Shown here one piece after another: positions 8,121 to 14,075 of a stretch of DNA of 14,306 nucleotides; the stretch's first letter is position 1, and every line of letters starts with the position of its first letter. Made by a program: the position numbers and the translations under genes. The notes under the pieces were generated by a model that was not told where the DNA came from, did not search any database, and saw only the letters and a program-made list of their open reading frames with translations. The stretch is from JAAYZB01 sp937958685. GTDB taxonomy: Bacteria > Bacillota_I > Bacilli_A > Izemoplasmatales > Hujiaoplasmataceae. The stretch covers positions 1 to 14,306 of the forward strand of contig DAITAL010000028.1 in assembly GCA_036824265.1 (NCBI GenBank), read 5' to 3'.

Positions 8121-8959
8121 CACTGGCGCCCCCTTTGGACGGAGGTAAGTTTGAATGCCTGTAGTTGCGTCTCAATCCGCTCTCTGACCATCTCGCTGAT
8201 CGCCCGCGAATCCAGCTGTCCGTATTCCTCGTAGGGGATTGCCGGCAGGATGTGCAAATAGCAGGTATGGCAACCAATCCGAAAACGTTTGAAGATGTCG
8301 TGCATATTGAAGAGGCACACGGGCACGATATCGGCCTTGGCCCGAAGGGCGATTTTGAACGCTCCCGCTTTGAAGTCGCCCATGTCATTGCGATAACTTC
8401 TCGTGCCTTCGGGAAACACCGCCAGCGGTTGGCCTTGTTCGATCGTGGCGATCGCCTCTTGAATCGCCGAAAGACCCTGCCGGTCGAGCCCGCGGGCAAG
8501 ACAGACGCAGCCCATCCCCCTGAGGATGTTCTTGACGACGGGAATCCGGAAGATTTCCGCCTTGGCCAGAAAAGCCAGCGGATACTTGCGGAATGCCTGC
8601 ATGATGTAGAAAGGGTCGGTCAGTTCGATATGATTGGCGTAAATGGCGAAGCGATTATTCTTGGGAAGGTTCTCACCGCCCGTGATCCGCACCCGCACAC
8701 GCAACATCACACTAAAGAGATAGCTGGCATATGCGACGTAGATTCGGTGCTTCCACATCAGCCGGCGATCCGGTTTTTCAATCGCCACCATCAGAGGAAC
8801 AGATACGAGAAAAAAAAGCACGACAGCGGCCAGAAAAGCACCAACAAAGACCAAAAGGATGATCATAATACCCAGAAAACCGGAGGGATACGCCCCCAGA
8901 AACGCAAAAAGCAGGGTGCCTATCAGCGCAAGCACAAGCTGCATCAGAAGGATGGTCAT
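8120..8959 (-). CDS. plsC: 1-acyl-sn-glycerol-3-phosphate acyltransferase (PlsC family)
   Basis: Membrane-bound acyltransferase that adds the second fatty acid to lysophosphatidic acid to form phosphatidic acid, the precursor of all glycerophospholipids. The 279 residues begin with a long hydrophobic region (about 3-60, two or three helices), longer than in minimal PlsC proteins. The catalytic motif NHIELTDPF has His110 and Asp115 in H-x4-D spacing. The acceptor-binding motif is FPEGTRSYRNDMGDFKAGA (182-200), and ADIVPVCLFN (209-218) is the fourth conserved block. The residues between His and Asp (IELT) differ from the common QSxx/LSxx pattern. The ATG overlaps the folA stop as ATGA, with GAGG 8 nt upstream. 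It ends in TGATG with the first CHR gene. A second plsC elsewhere in the genome is possible, so this copy may not be the only one. Confidence 0.93.
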   Translation of the reverse strand: MTILLMQLVLALIGTLLFAFLGAYPSGFLGIMIILLVFVGAFLAAVVLFFLVSVPLMVAIEKPDRRLMWKHRIYVAYASYLFSVMLRVRVRITGGENLPKNNRFAIYANHIELTDPFYIMQAFRKYPLAFLAKAEIFRIPVVKNILRGMGCVCLARGLDRQGLSAIQEAIATIEQGQPLAVFPEGTRSYRNDMGDFKAGAFKIALRAKADIVPVCLFNMHDIFKRFRIGCHTCYLHILPAIPYEEYGQLDSRAISEMVRERIETQLQAFKLTSVQRGRQ

Positions 8960-9429
8960 CTTGTTATCCTCTCATATACGGCAAAGACCAGGGCCTCGGT
9001 TGCGTGGGAACTGATAAGTTTGAAGTCGGTCAAATCCAGCCCCTCAAGGTACACATCTCCTGTATGCACGGTCTTGACATGGGTGATGTAAAGTCTGTCA
9101 GCGTAGGGAAACGTCAATTCATAGATCGTCTTGCCGCCGATGACAAAGATCTCCTCTTGGTGATCTTCCTGCAAAAAAGCATGCAAGTCGTTGATTACGA
9201 CAACTCCCGGGTAGGCGAACGGCTCGAGAGAGGCGACGATCGACTTGCGACCCGGCAGCGGTCTTCCGAGCCGTGCTAAAATCGATTTGAACGTTTCCAA
9301 GCCCATCAAGACGGTCTTGTTCAACGTCTTTTCTTTGAAATAGCGCAGATCTTCGGGGTAGTGCCAAGGCAAATCGTTGCCTTTGCCGATCAGCCCTTGG
9401 GGATCAATGGCAAAAATCAGGCTGATCAT
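8956..9429 (-). CDS. folA: Dihydrofolate reductase
   Basis: Reduces dihydrofolate to tetrahydrofolate with NADPH (EC 1.5.1.3), regenerating the cofactor consumed by ThyA, encoded just upstream. It has 157 residues, the usual bacterial length of about 160. Visible family features are the N-terminal strand ISLIFAIDPQGLIGKGNDLPW, the catalytic acid Asp27 in YPEDLRYFKEKT, MGLETFKSI with the PLPGRK nucleotide-binding segment, and FVIGGKTIYEL with the conserved GG that binds NADPH. MGLETF replaces the more common MGRKTF/MGRRTW, removing a basic residue often found there. The ATG overlaps the thyA stop (TGATG), and the TGA overlaps the plsC start (ATGA), so it is coupled on both sides. Confidence 0.98.
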   Translation of the reverse strand: MISLIFAIDPQGLIGKGNDLPWHYPEDLRYFKEKTLNKTVLMGLETFKSILARLGRPLPGRKSIVASLEPFAYPGVVVINDLHAFLQEDHQEEIFVIGGKTIYELTFPYADRLYITHVKTVHTGDVYLEGLDLTDFKLISSHATEALVFAVYERITR

Positions 9430-10307
9430 CAGACCGCCACCTTTCCCTTGATCGTTGGATATGGGTCGTAGTTTTCCAACCGGAAATCCTCAAAGACAAA
9501 GTCCTCGATTTTGTCGGCATCCCGCAAAATCGTCATTTTCGGCTGTTCCTTTGGCGTTCGTGACAACAACAATCCGACTTGGTCGAGATGATTCATGTAG
9601 ATGTGGCAATCGCCGAAGGTGTGGATGAACTCCCCGAGACCGAGACCGGTGACCTTTGCCACCATCTGTGTGAGCAGGGCATAGGAGGCGATGTTGAAGG
9701 GAACACCCAAAAAAGCATCGGCGCTTCGCTGGTATAGGTGACAAGACAACTTTCCGTCCGCGACATAGAATTGAAACAGCACATGGCAGGGGGGCAAAGC
9801 CATCTGTGTCAGCAGTGGAACATTCCAGGAACTCACGATCAGCCTTCTGCTATCTGGATTTGTCCTGATCTCGCTGATCACCGCCTGGAGCTGATCGACG
9901 CTTTGCTCCCGTCCCTCAAAGGCGCGCCACTGGCGGCCGTAGATGGGGCCGAGCTCTCCGTATGTGGCGGCGAATGCCGGGTCCTCGGCGATGCGGGTGA
10001 TGAAATCGTCCATCGACTCGCCACCATAGCCAGCGGCTTCGCGATAGCGCTTGTATGGCCAGTCATTCCAGATCCTGACGCCCTTGAGCACCAGTTCCCG
10101 GATGTTCGTGTCGCCCTTGATGAACCACAGGAGTTCCTCGATGACCGATTTCAAATGAATCCGCTTCGTCGTCACGAGCGGGAAGCCCTTCGCCAAGTCA
10201 AAGCGCATCTGCAAGCCGAAAGTCGAAATCGTGCCAACGCCGGTGCGGTCAGACTTGCGCGTTCCGATATCAAGGATGGTCCGGAGAAAATCGTGATACT
10301 GCTTCAT
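9429..10307 (-). CDS. thyA: Thymidylate synthase, ThyA type
   Basis: Methylates dUMP to dTMP using methylene-tetrahydrofolate, producing dihydrofolate for the FolA encoded downstream. Counting from ATG at 10307 it has 292 residues. The phosphate-binding Arg21 lies in SDRTGVGT, the catalytic Cys174 in ALPPCHVLFQFYV, and SRRLIVSSWNVP, RSADAFLGVPFNI and HIYMNHLDQV are further conserved blocks. Between WNDWP and GELGPIYGRQW it carries an extra segment (about residues 84-116) like that of L. casei and S. aureus ThyA but shorter, explaining a length between E. coli (264) and L. casei (316). A GTG at 10316 would add three codons, but GGTGG sits properly before the ATG at 10307, which is chosen. It is the first gene of the long operon, about 17 nt after the predicted transcription start. 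Confidence 0.98.
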   Translation of the reverse strand: MKQYHDFLRTILDIGTRKSDRTGVGTISTFGLQMRFDLAKGFPLVTTKRIHLKSVIEELLWFIKGDTNIRELVLKGVRIWNDWPYKRYREAAGYGGESMDDFITRIAEDPAFAATYGELGPIYGRQWRAFEGREQSVDQLQAVISEIRTNPDSRRLIVSSWNVPLLTQMALPPCHVLFQFYVADGKLSCHLYQRSADAFLGVPFNIASYALLTQMVAKVTGLGLGEFIHTFGDCHIYMNHLDQVGLLLSRTPKEQPKMTILRDADKIEDFVFEDFRLENYDPYPTIKGKVAV

Positions 10308-10330
10308 CGTTGCCACCGCCTATATCGTAG

Positions 10331-10336
10331 ATTATA
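10331..10336 (-). promoter_or_regulatory. -10 element of the thyA operon promoter (extended -10)
   Basis: The minus strand reads TGGTATAAT, a perfect TATAAT with the upstream TGn of extended -10 promoters. The T-run of the ssb terminator occupies the expected -35 position, so there is no good -35 hexamer. Transcription would start near 10324, about 17 nt before the thyA ATG. This is the only clear promoter ahead of the ten-gene run. Confidence 0.65.
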
Positions 10337-10351
10337 CCATCAATCAGTCGG

Positions 10352-10382
10352 TAAAAAAAGAACAAGATGCAATTTGCATCTT
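10352..10382 (-). terminator. Intrinsic terminator after ssb
   Basis: On the minus strand AAGATGCA-AAT-TGCATCTT forms an 8-bp stem with a 3-nt loop, followed by GTTC and seven T residues. The 5' arm shares two bases with the ssb TAA stop codon, so translation ends at the base of the hairpin. The stem is A/T rich, which makes termination moderate rather than strong, and some read-through into thyA is possible. Confidence 0.65.
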
Positions 10383-10710
10383 AGTCTTTTTGGGAACTGA
10401 TGAACGAGATCCGCTCGACGATGATCTCGGGATACGAGAACATTTTCTTGTCGTCGACGAAATGATCGCGCTGCTGCAACCGCGCCTTGATTCCGACCAC
10501 CGAGCCTTTCTTGCAGTAGCCGACGGTGGCTTCCGCGATGCCGCTCCACAGCGTGCAGTTGAAGAAGTCGGTTTCATAGTCATTCGTCTCGCCGCTCTTG
10601 AACGGCCGCTGGACAGCGAGGGCGATTGTCGTCACGCTGCGATTGTCGTCAAGTTTCCGCAATTCCGGGTCCTTGGTCAGCCGACCAACCAATATCACTT
10701 GATTTAGCAT
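10381..10710 (-). CDS. ssb: Short single-stranded DNA-binding protein without acidic tail
   Basis: Binds single-stranded DNA during replication, repair or recombination. The 109 residues form one OB-fold: MLNQVILVGRLTKDPELRKL at the start, VTTIALAVQRPF, then DFFNCTLWSGIAEATVGYCKKGSVVGIKARLQQRD with the base-stacking Trp55. The protein stops at SFISSQKD directly after the fold. The usual Gly/Gln-rich linker and the acidic tip (DDDLPF type) that recruits partner proteins are missing, as in B. subtilis SsbB (113 residues). A GGAGGT site lies 4 nt before the ATG. It is not in the rpsF-ssb-rpsR cluster where the main SSB of Bacillota usually lies. It stands alone between two terminators, so it is likely a second, specialised SSB, though it could be the only one in a reduced genome. 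Confidence 0.95.
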   Translation of the reverse strand: MLNQVILVGRLTKDPELRKLDDNRSVTTIALAVQRPFKSGETNDYETDFFNCTLWSGIAEATVGYCKKGSVVGIKARLQQRDHFVDDKKMFSYPEIIVERISFISSQKD

Positions 10711-10739
10711 AGTACCTCCCTTGTTTTTGCCATTATCTT

Positions 10740-10770
10740 ACTATATCTACGCCATCAGGCAAAACGGCAA
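10740..10770 (-). promoter_or_regulatory. Possible ssb promoter (weak)
   Basis: The minus strand has TTGCCG (10770-10765) and TATAGT (10745-10740) separated by 19 nt, longer than ideal. GATAAT at 10737-10732 is an alternative -10. Some promoter is expected here, because ssb follows the strong lemA terminator and sits 120 nt from it, but the sequence does not single one out. Confidence 0.25.
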
Positions 10771-10829
10771 AATCGGTCTGTCCGTGGGTGCTGCCATTAA
10801 CTTTTGCATTGTTTTTTCGATAACCAGGC

Positions 10830-10860
10830 AAAAAAAAGCGGCAGGGACGATCCTGCCGCT
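10830..10860 (-). terminator. Strong intrinsic terminator after lemA
   Basis: The minus strand reads AGCGGCAGG, a 6-nt loop ATCGTC, CCTGCCGCT, then a run of T residues that begins at the last base of the stem (eight in a row). The 9-bp G/C-rich perfect stem plus U-tract is a textbook rho-independent terminator, 35 nt after the lemA stop. It separates the DUF3137-lemA unit from ssb. Confidence 0.92.
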
Positions 10861-10894
10861 GGTTTAAGGGAAACTCCAGTTGAAAATGTTGAAA

Positions 10895-11476
10895 CTAAAA
10901 TTTGAACTCAACATCCTGGCGCTTGCGGTCCTCGGCCTCGAAATAGGGTTTCTTGTCCATATGGATCGCGTTGGCCACGATGCTTTGCGGGAAGGTGACG
11001 ATGATGTGGTTGATCCGCGTGACATTGGCGTTGTAGAGGCGGCGAGCAGCCTGGAGATGTTCTTCCGTGTTGGCCACGGCCGACTGCAGTTCCAAAAAGA
11101 CGGTGTTCGCCTTCAAGTCGGGATACTTCTCGACGACGACATTGATCCCGGAGGCAACCTGGTTCAGTTGGCCAAAGAATTCCTCTTTGTCCTTGAGAGT
11201 GGCGTTTTCGGGAATTCCGGAACGCCATTTGACGACTTTCTCCAGCGTCTCCGCCTCATGCTTGGCATAGCCTTTGGCAGTTTCCAGCATCTTTGTCAGC
11301 ATGTCGAAACGTTTGGTGAGGGCGACATCGATGCCCGACTCCGCCTCGTGGACCTTCAATTCGAGTTGCCGCAGCTGATTCATCGTGCCGATGAACCAAA
11401 CGACAACAATCACAACGATAGCAACAATCACGATGCCGATGATACCGCCGGTGCCCAATCCTGATAGTGTAATCAT
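10895..11476 (-). CDS. lemA: LemA family membrane-anchored protein
   Basis: A 193-residue protein with one N-terminal membrane helix (about 11-30, GIIGIVIVAIVVIVVVWFIG) and a long helical domain outside the membrane. Family features are NQLRQLELKVHEAESGIDVALTKR (33-56, wild-card Trp replaced by E-S), MLTKMLETAKGYAKHEAETL (59-78) and the C-terminal VTFPQSIVANAIHMDKKPYF. LemA proteins are widespread, but their biochemical role is not settled. AGGAGG lies 8 nt before the ATG, a very good site. It follows the DUF3137 gene by 53 nt with no hairpin. A weak internal promoter is possible in that gap (TTGGTG at 11528-11523, 17 nt, TATAAA at 11505-11500). The partner DUF3137 protein is also membrane anchored, and such neighbours recur in Bacillota, suggesting shared function. 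Confidence 0.95.
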   Translation of the reverse strand: MITLSGLGTGGIIGIVIVAIVVIVVVWFIGTMNQLRQLELKVHEAESGIDVALTKRFDMLTKMLETAKGYAKHEAETLEKVVKWRSGIPENATLKDKEEFFGQLNQVASGINVVVEKYPDLKANTVFLELQSAVANTEEHLQAARRLYNANVTRINHIIVTFPQSIVANAIHMDKKPYFEAEDRKRQDVEFKF

Positions 11477-11529
11477 TATCTTATCCTCCTAAATTGTGGT
11501 TTATACCCGTTGATTGCTGTTTCACCAAG

Positions 11530-12423
11530 TCAAAGCTTGGCCTTGCTCTTAAAGATTTTGGTATTGAGTTTCAGAGTATGCACGAAATCCTGGATGACCA
11601 GCAAATCCTTGCGAAACTCGTCCATGATGCCCTCGTTGATCTGGCTGAACATCTTGATCTCGAAGGTATCCTTGTTGTTGTTGATGGCGATATAGAGCGT
11701 GTCGCCGGAAAACGACAGCCCGATCCGTCCGGGGTTGCGCTGCTCCAGCGCGAAGATCGCTTCCATGATGTCGGGGGTAAGGACATAAAAAGCGCTGAGT
11801 TCGTTGGTTGAAAACGTCCGAAATTTCTTGTTGAAATCGATCGATTCCAACTCGACCCGCTGAAACTTGCGGGATGAAAGTGGCGATCCGGACTCGAGCA
11901 CCTGCAATTGGCCATCGAATTCCTTATTGAACGTGAATTTGAAGACCCGGCCAAGAAAGTAGGTGACATAATACACCCGGGTGCCGTTCTTGGTGTGTTG
12001 GACATGTCTTTCTTCGAGCTTGACGTCGCTCGAGATGAAGTCGACCTCGTCCATCTGTCCCTGCAGGAGATCCTCAGTATGAAAACGGTCGGCGCGTTTC
12101 AGAAATTCGGTGGCATAGACATCGGTCTGGCTCAAGCCGCCCTCGGGGTGATACTTGACGCCGGGAATGGCCTCGGCGAAGTATTCGGAAAGGACTTCCG
12201 TCTTGAAACGCGACTTGATCTTGGAAAACTCGGCAGCTCCGGCGGCGGCGATAATCAAGCCGATCGCGATCACGATGAACGCCAGGATCTGCGCATTGTC
12301 AGCTCCGCCCATATACAAGCCCAGTAATAACAACAGCCCGATGCCGAGAATCGTGAGCCCGATACCGGTCATTTTCTCGCTCTTGCGTTTCATATCGTTG
12401 AAACGATTCAGTTTCTCACGCAT
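11530..12423 (-). CDS. DUF3137 domain membrane protein
   Basis: A 297-residue protein of unknown function. A short basic N-terminus (REKLNRFNDMKRKSEK) leads into two membrane helices at about 20-38 and 45-66. The rest is a soluble domain that opens with FKTEVLSEYFAEAIPGVKYHP and includes LLQGQMDEVDFISSDVKLEE, TRVYYVTYFLGRVFKFTFNK and a C-terminal part with SFSGDTLYIAINNNKDTFEI. This is the DUF3137 pattern, in which a substrate-like 'ExxDxxx(S/D)xD' strand region precedes a beta-rich domain. The frame could begin at TTG 12426, but the ATG at 12423 with GGGAGG 8 nt upstream is preferred. It precedes lemA, a known frequent neighbour of this family by my recollection. No enzyme motif is seen. It follows glpK by 66 nt. 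Confidence 0.88.
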   Translation of the reverse strand: MREKLNRFNDMKRKSEKMTGIGLTILGIGLLLLLGLYMGGADNAQILAFIVIAIGLIIAAAGAAEFSKIKSRFKTEVLSEYFAEAIPGVKYHPEGGLSQTDVYATEFLKRADRFHTEDLLQGQMDEVDFISSDVKLEERHVQHTKNGTRVYYVTYFLGRVFKFTFNKEFDGQLQVLESGSPLSSRKFQRVELESIDFNKKFRTFSTNELSAFYVLTPDIMEAIFALEQRNPGRIGLSFSGDTLYIAINNNKDTFEIKMFSQINEGIMDEFRKDLLVIQDFVHTLKLNTKIFKSKAKL

Positions 12424-12457
12424 CAAATCACCCTCCCGTGGGAATCATACCGTTTCC

Positions 12458-12463
12458 ATTATA
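12458..12463 (-). promoter_or_regulatory. Probable -10 of the DUF3137-lemA promoter
   Basis: A perfect TATAAT on the minus strand (context GGTGTATAAT), 35 nt before the DUF3137 start and after the glpK stop. No convincing -35 is found at 16-18 nt, where the sequence is C-rich, and TGn spacing is off by one base. No terminator is visible after glpK, so read-through from glpK is also possible. Confidence 0.4.
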
Positions 12464-12489
12464 CACCAAAACTGAAAATGGGGAACAGT

Positions 12490-13977
12490 TTATTTGAACA
12501 TCATGCAGGCTTTTACAGCCTTTTTCCAGCCGGAATACAACTCGGTGCGGCACTTCTCGGAAATATCCGGGCGATAAACCTTGTCGATACCCCACATCTC
12601 GCGGATCTCGGGAAGCGTCCAATAACCGATCGCAAGTCCCGCCAGGTAGGCACAGCCTAGAGCCGTTGTTTCCGAAGTGGCTGGCTTGTCGATGTAAACA
12701 TTGAGAATATCGCTTTGGAACTGCATCAGAAAATCATTAGCGGAAGCGCCGCCATCGACGCGGAGCCGTGTCAGTTTGGTCTTTGATTCTGCTTCCATCA
12801 CGTGGATGACATCCTTCGTCTGGTAGGCGATCGCCTCCAAAGCGGCGCGGATGATATGCTTGCGCGTGGTTCCTCGGGTAATCCCAAATATGGCACCTTT
12901 GGCGTCTTTGTCCCAGTAAGGTGTTCCCAAACCGACGAAAGCCGGGACGAAATAGACGCCCAGATTGGAATCGCAGGCTTTGGCCTGTTTCTCCGTCTCC
13001 GGCGAAGTCTCGATGATCTTTAAGCCATCGCGGAGCCATTGGACAGCGGACCCGGCCACAAAGATTGAACCCTCCAACGCATAGGTCACCTTGCCATCGA
13101 TGCACCAGGCGATTGTCGTCAGCAATCCGTTGTCCGAAAGAATCGGCTCGTCGCCGATGTTCATGAGCAGAAAGCACCCCGTTCCATAGGTGTTCTTGAC
13201 GTTGCCTTTGGCAAAGCAGGTTTGTCCGAACAAGGCTGCCTGCTGGTCGCCGGCAATGCCGGCGATCGGGATCTCCTGGCCGTAGAAGACGGTTTTCGCC
13301 GTGTGGCCGATGATTCCCGATGACGGTTTCACTTCTGGGAGCATGGCAAGCGGAACCCCAAACAATTCGCACAATTCCGGATCCCAAGTCTTGGTGAAGA
13401 TGTTGAACATCAGCGTCCGGGAAGCATTGGAATAGTCGGTGGCGTGGATGGCGCCATCAGTCAGGTTCCAGATGATCCAGCTGTCGACGGTGCCAAAAAG
13501 CAAGTCCCCCGCGTCTGCCGCGGTCCGCGCGCCTTTCACGTTGTCCAGGATCCACTTGACTTTTGTCCCGGAAAAGTAAGGGTCGATCAGCAATCCGGTC
13601 CTTTGCTTGACGAGTTGCCCTTTCCCCTGCCTGCGCAACTCCTCGCAGATCGCATTCGTCTGCTTGCTTTGCCAGACGATGGCCGGATAGACCGGCTCAC
13701 CCGTGTGGCGGTTCCAGACGAGTGTCGTTTCCCTTTGGTTGGTGATGCCGATCGCGGCGATCGCGGCCGGTTGGAGTTTGGCCTTGACCAGACACTCGCT
13801 GACGCAAACGGAAACCGATTCCCAGATCTCTTTCGGGTCATGAAGCACATACCCAGGTTCCGGGAAATGCTGGTTGAACTCGTGCTGGCTTTGACAGACG
13901 ATCTTGCCGCGGCGATCAAAGATGATGGCCCTTGATGATGTTGTTCCCTGATCGATGGCCAATATATGCTTTTCCAT
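12490..13977 (-). CDS. glpK: Glycerol kinase
   Basis: Phosphorylates glycerol to sn-glycerol-3-phosphate with ATP, feeding glycolysis and phospholipid synthesis. The 495 residues match the family length. The ATP-phosphate loop is IDQGTTSSRAIIFD (8-21). Glycerol contacts are R82-E83 in NQRET, Tyr134 in IDPYFSGTKVKW and Asp244 in AGDQQAALFGQ, the last also the catalytic base. A second nucleotide block is NTYGTGCFLLMN, and RVDGGASANDFLMQFQSDIL is the conserved C-terminal signature. In Gram-positive glycerol kinases a histidine in a YHFYG-type motif is phosphorylated by HPr. Here the aligned stretch is KTVFYG (228-233) with Val230 at the His position, so this control seems absent. GAGGTG lies just upstream of the ATG, preceded by an extended -10 promoter. 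No glpF or glpD is in the window. Confidence 0.98.
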   Translation of the reverse strand: MEKHILAIDQGTTSSRAIIFDRRGKIVCQSQHEFNQHFPEPGYVLHDPKEIWESVSVCVSECLVKAKLQPAAIAAIGITNQRETTLVWNRHTGEPVYPAIVWQSKQTNAICEELRRQGKGQLVKQRTGLLIDPYFSGTKVKWILDNVKGARTAADAGDLLFGTVDSWIIWNLTDGAIHATDYSNASRTLMFNIFTKTWDPELCELFGVPLAMLPEVKPSSGIIGHTAKTVFYGQEIPIAGIAGDQQAALFGQTCFAKGNVKNTYGTGCFLLMNIGDEPILSDNGLLTTIAWCIDGKVTYALEGSIFVAGSAVQWLRDGLKIIETSPETEKQAKACDSNLGVYFVPAFVGLGTPYWDKDAKGAIFGITRGTTRKHIIRAALEAIAYQTKDVIHVMEAESKTKLTRLRVDGGASANDFLMQFQSDILNVYIDKPATSETTALGCAYLAGLAIGYWTLPEIREMWGIDKVYRPDISEKCRTELYSGWKKAVKACMMFK

Positions 13978-13996
13978 ATGTCACACCTCTTTTTAC

Positions 13997-14002
13997 ATTA
14001 TA
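13997..14002 (-). promoter_or_regulatory. -10 element of the glpK promoter (extended -10)
   Basis: The minus strand reads TGTTATAAT, a perfect TATAAT plus TGn, about 20 nt before the glpK ATG. The -35 region (TTCTAT at 17 nt spacing) is poor. No clear catabolite-repression operator (cre) palindrome was recognised around it. Confidence 0.6.
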
Positions 14003-14035
14003 ACAAATGCTGTTTCAAAATAGAACTTACGGTGA

Positions 14036-14041
14036 TATAAT
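14036..14041 (+). promoter_or_regulatory. -10 element of the alpha/beta-hydrolase promoter (extended -10)
   Basis: The plus strand reads TGATATAAT, with TTTCAA 17 nt upstream as a weak -35. Transcription would start near 14048, some 28 nt before the ATG. It is back to back with the glpK promoter in a 98-bp shared intergenic region, so a single regulator could act on both. Confidence 0.6.
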
Positions 14042-14075
14042 ATTCCTAAGAATGTGATCCGGATTGGAGCAGACA

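Noticed and set aside
8165..9091. A 308-codon open frame on the plus strand
   Set aside because: It crosses antisense through both plsC and folA, two firmly identified genes, and its translation is low-complexity and charged with no family motif.
10308..10316. GTG start adding three codons to thyA
   Set aside because: GGTGG, the best ribosome site, includes this GTG and is properly spaced for the ATG at 10307, and ThyA proteins commonly begin MKQY.
10865..10900. Short repeat of GTTGAAA next to the lemA stop
   Set aside because: Two copies of seven bases in A/T-rich sequence are likely by chance.
10880..11464. A 194-codon plus-strand frame opposite lemA
   Set aside because: It mirrors lemA almost exactly, including a tail rich in Asn and Asp that is the reverse of the hydrophobic helix codons.
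11500..11528. A separate promoter for lemA (TTGGTG, 17 nt, TATAAA)
   Set aside because: Spacing is right, but the -35 matches only three of six bases. Noted in the lemA entry and not listed as a feature.
13978..14075. A cre or regulator palindrome between glpK and the hydrolase
   Set aside because: Only short TTC/GAA-type partial symmetry was seen, too weak to call an operator.
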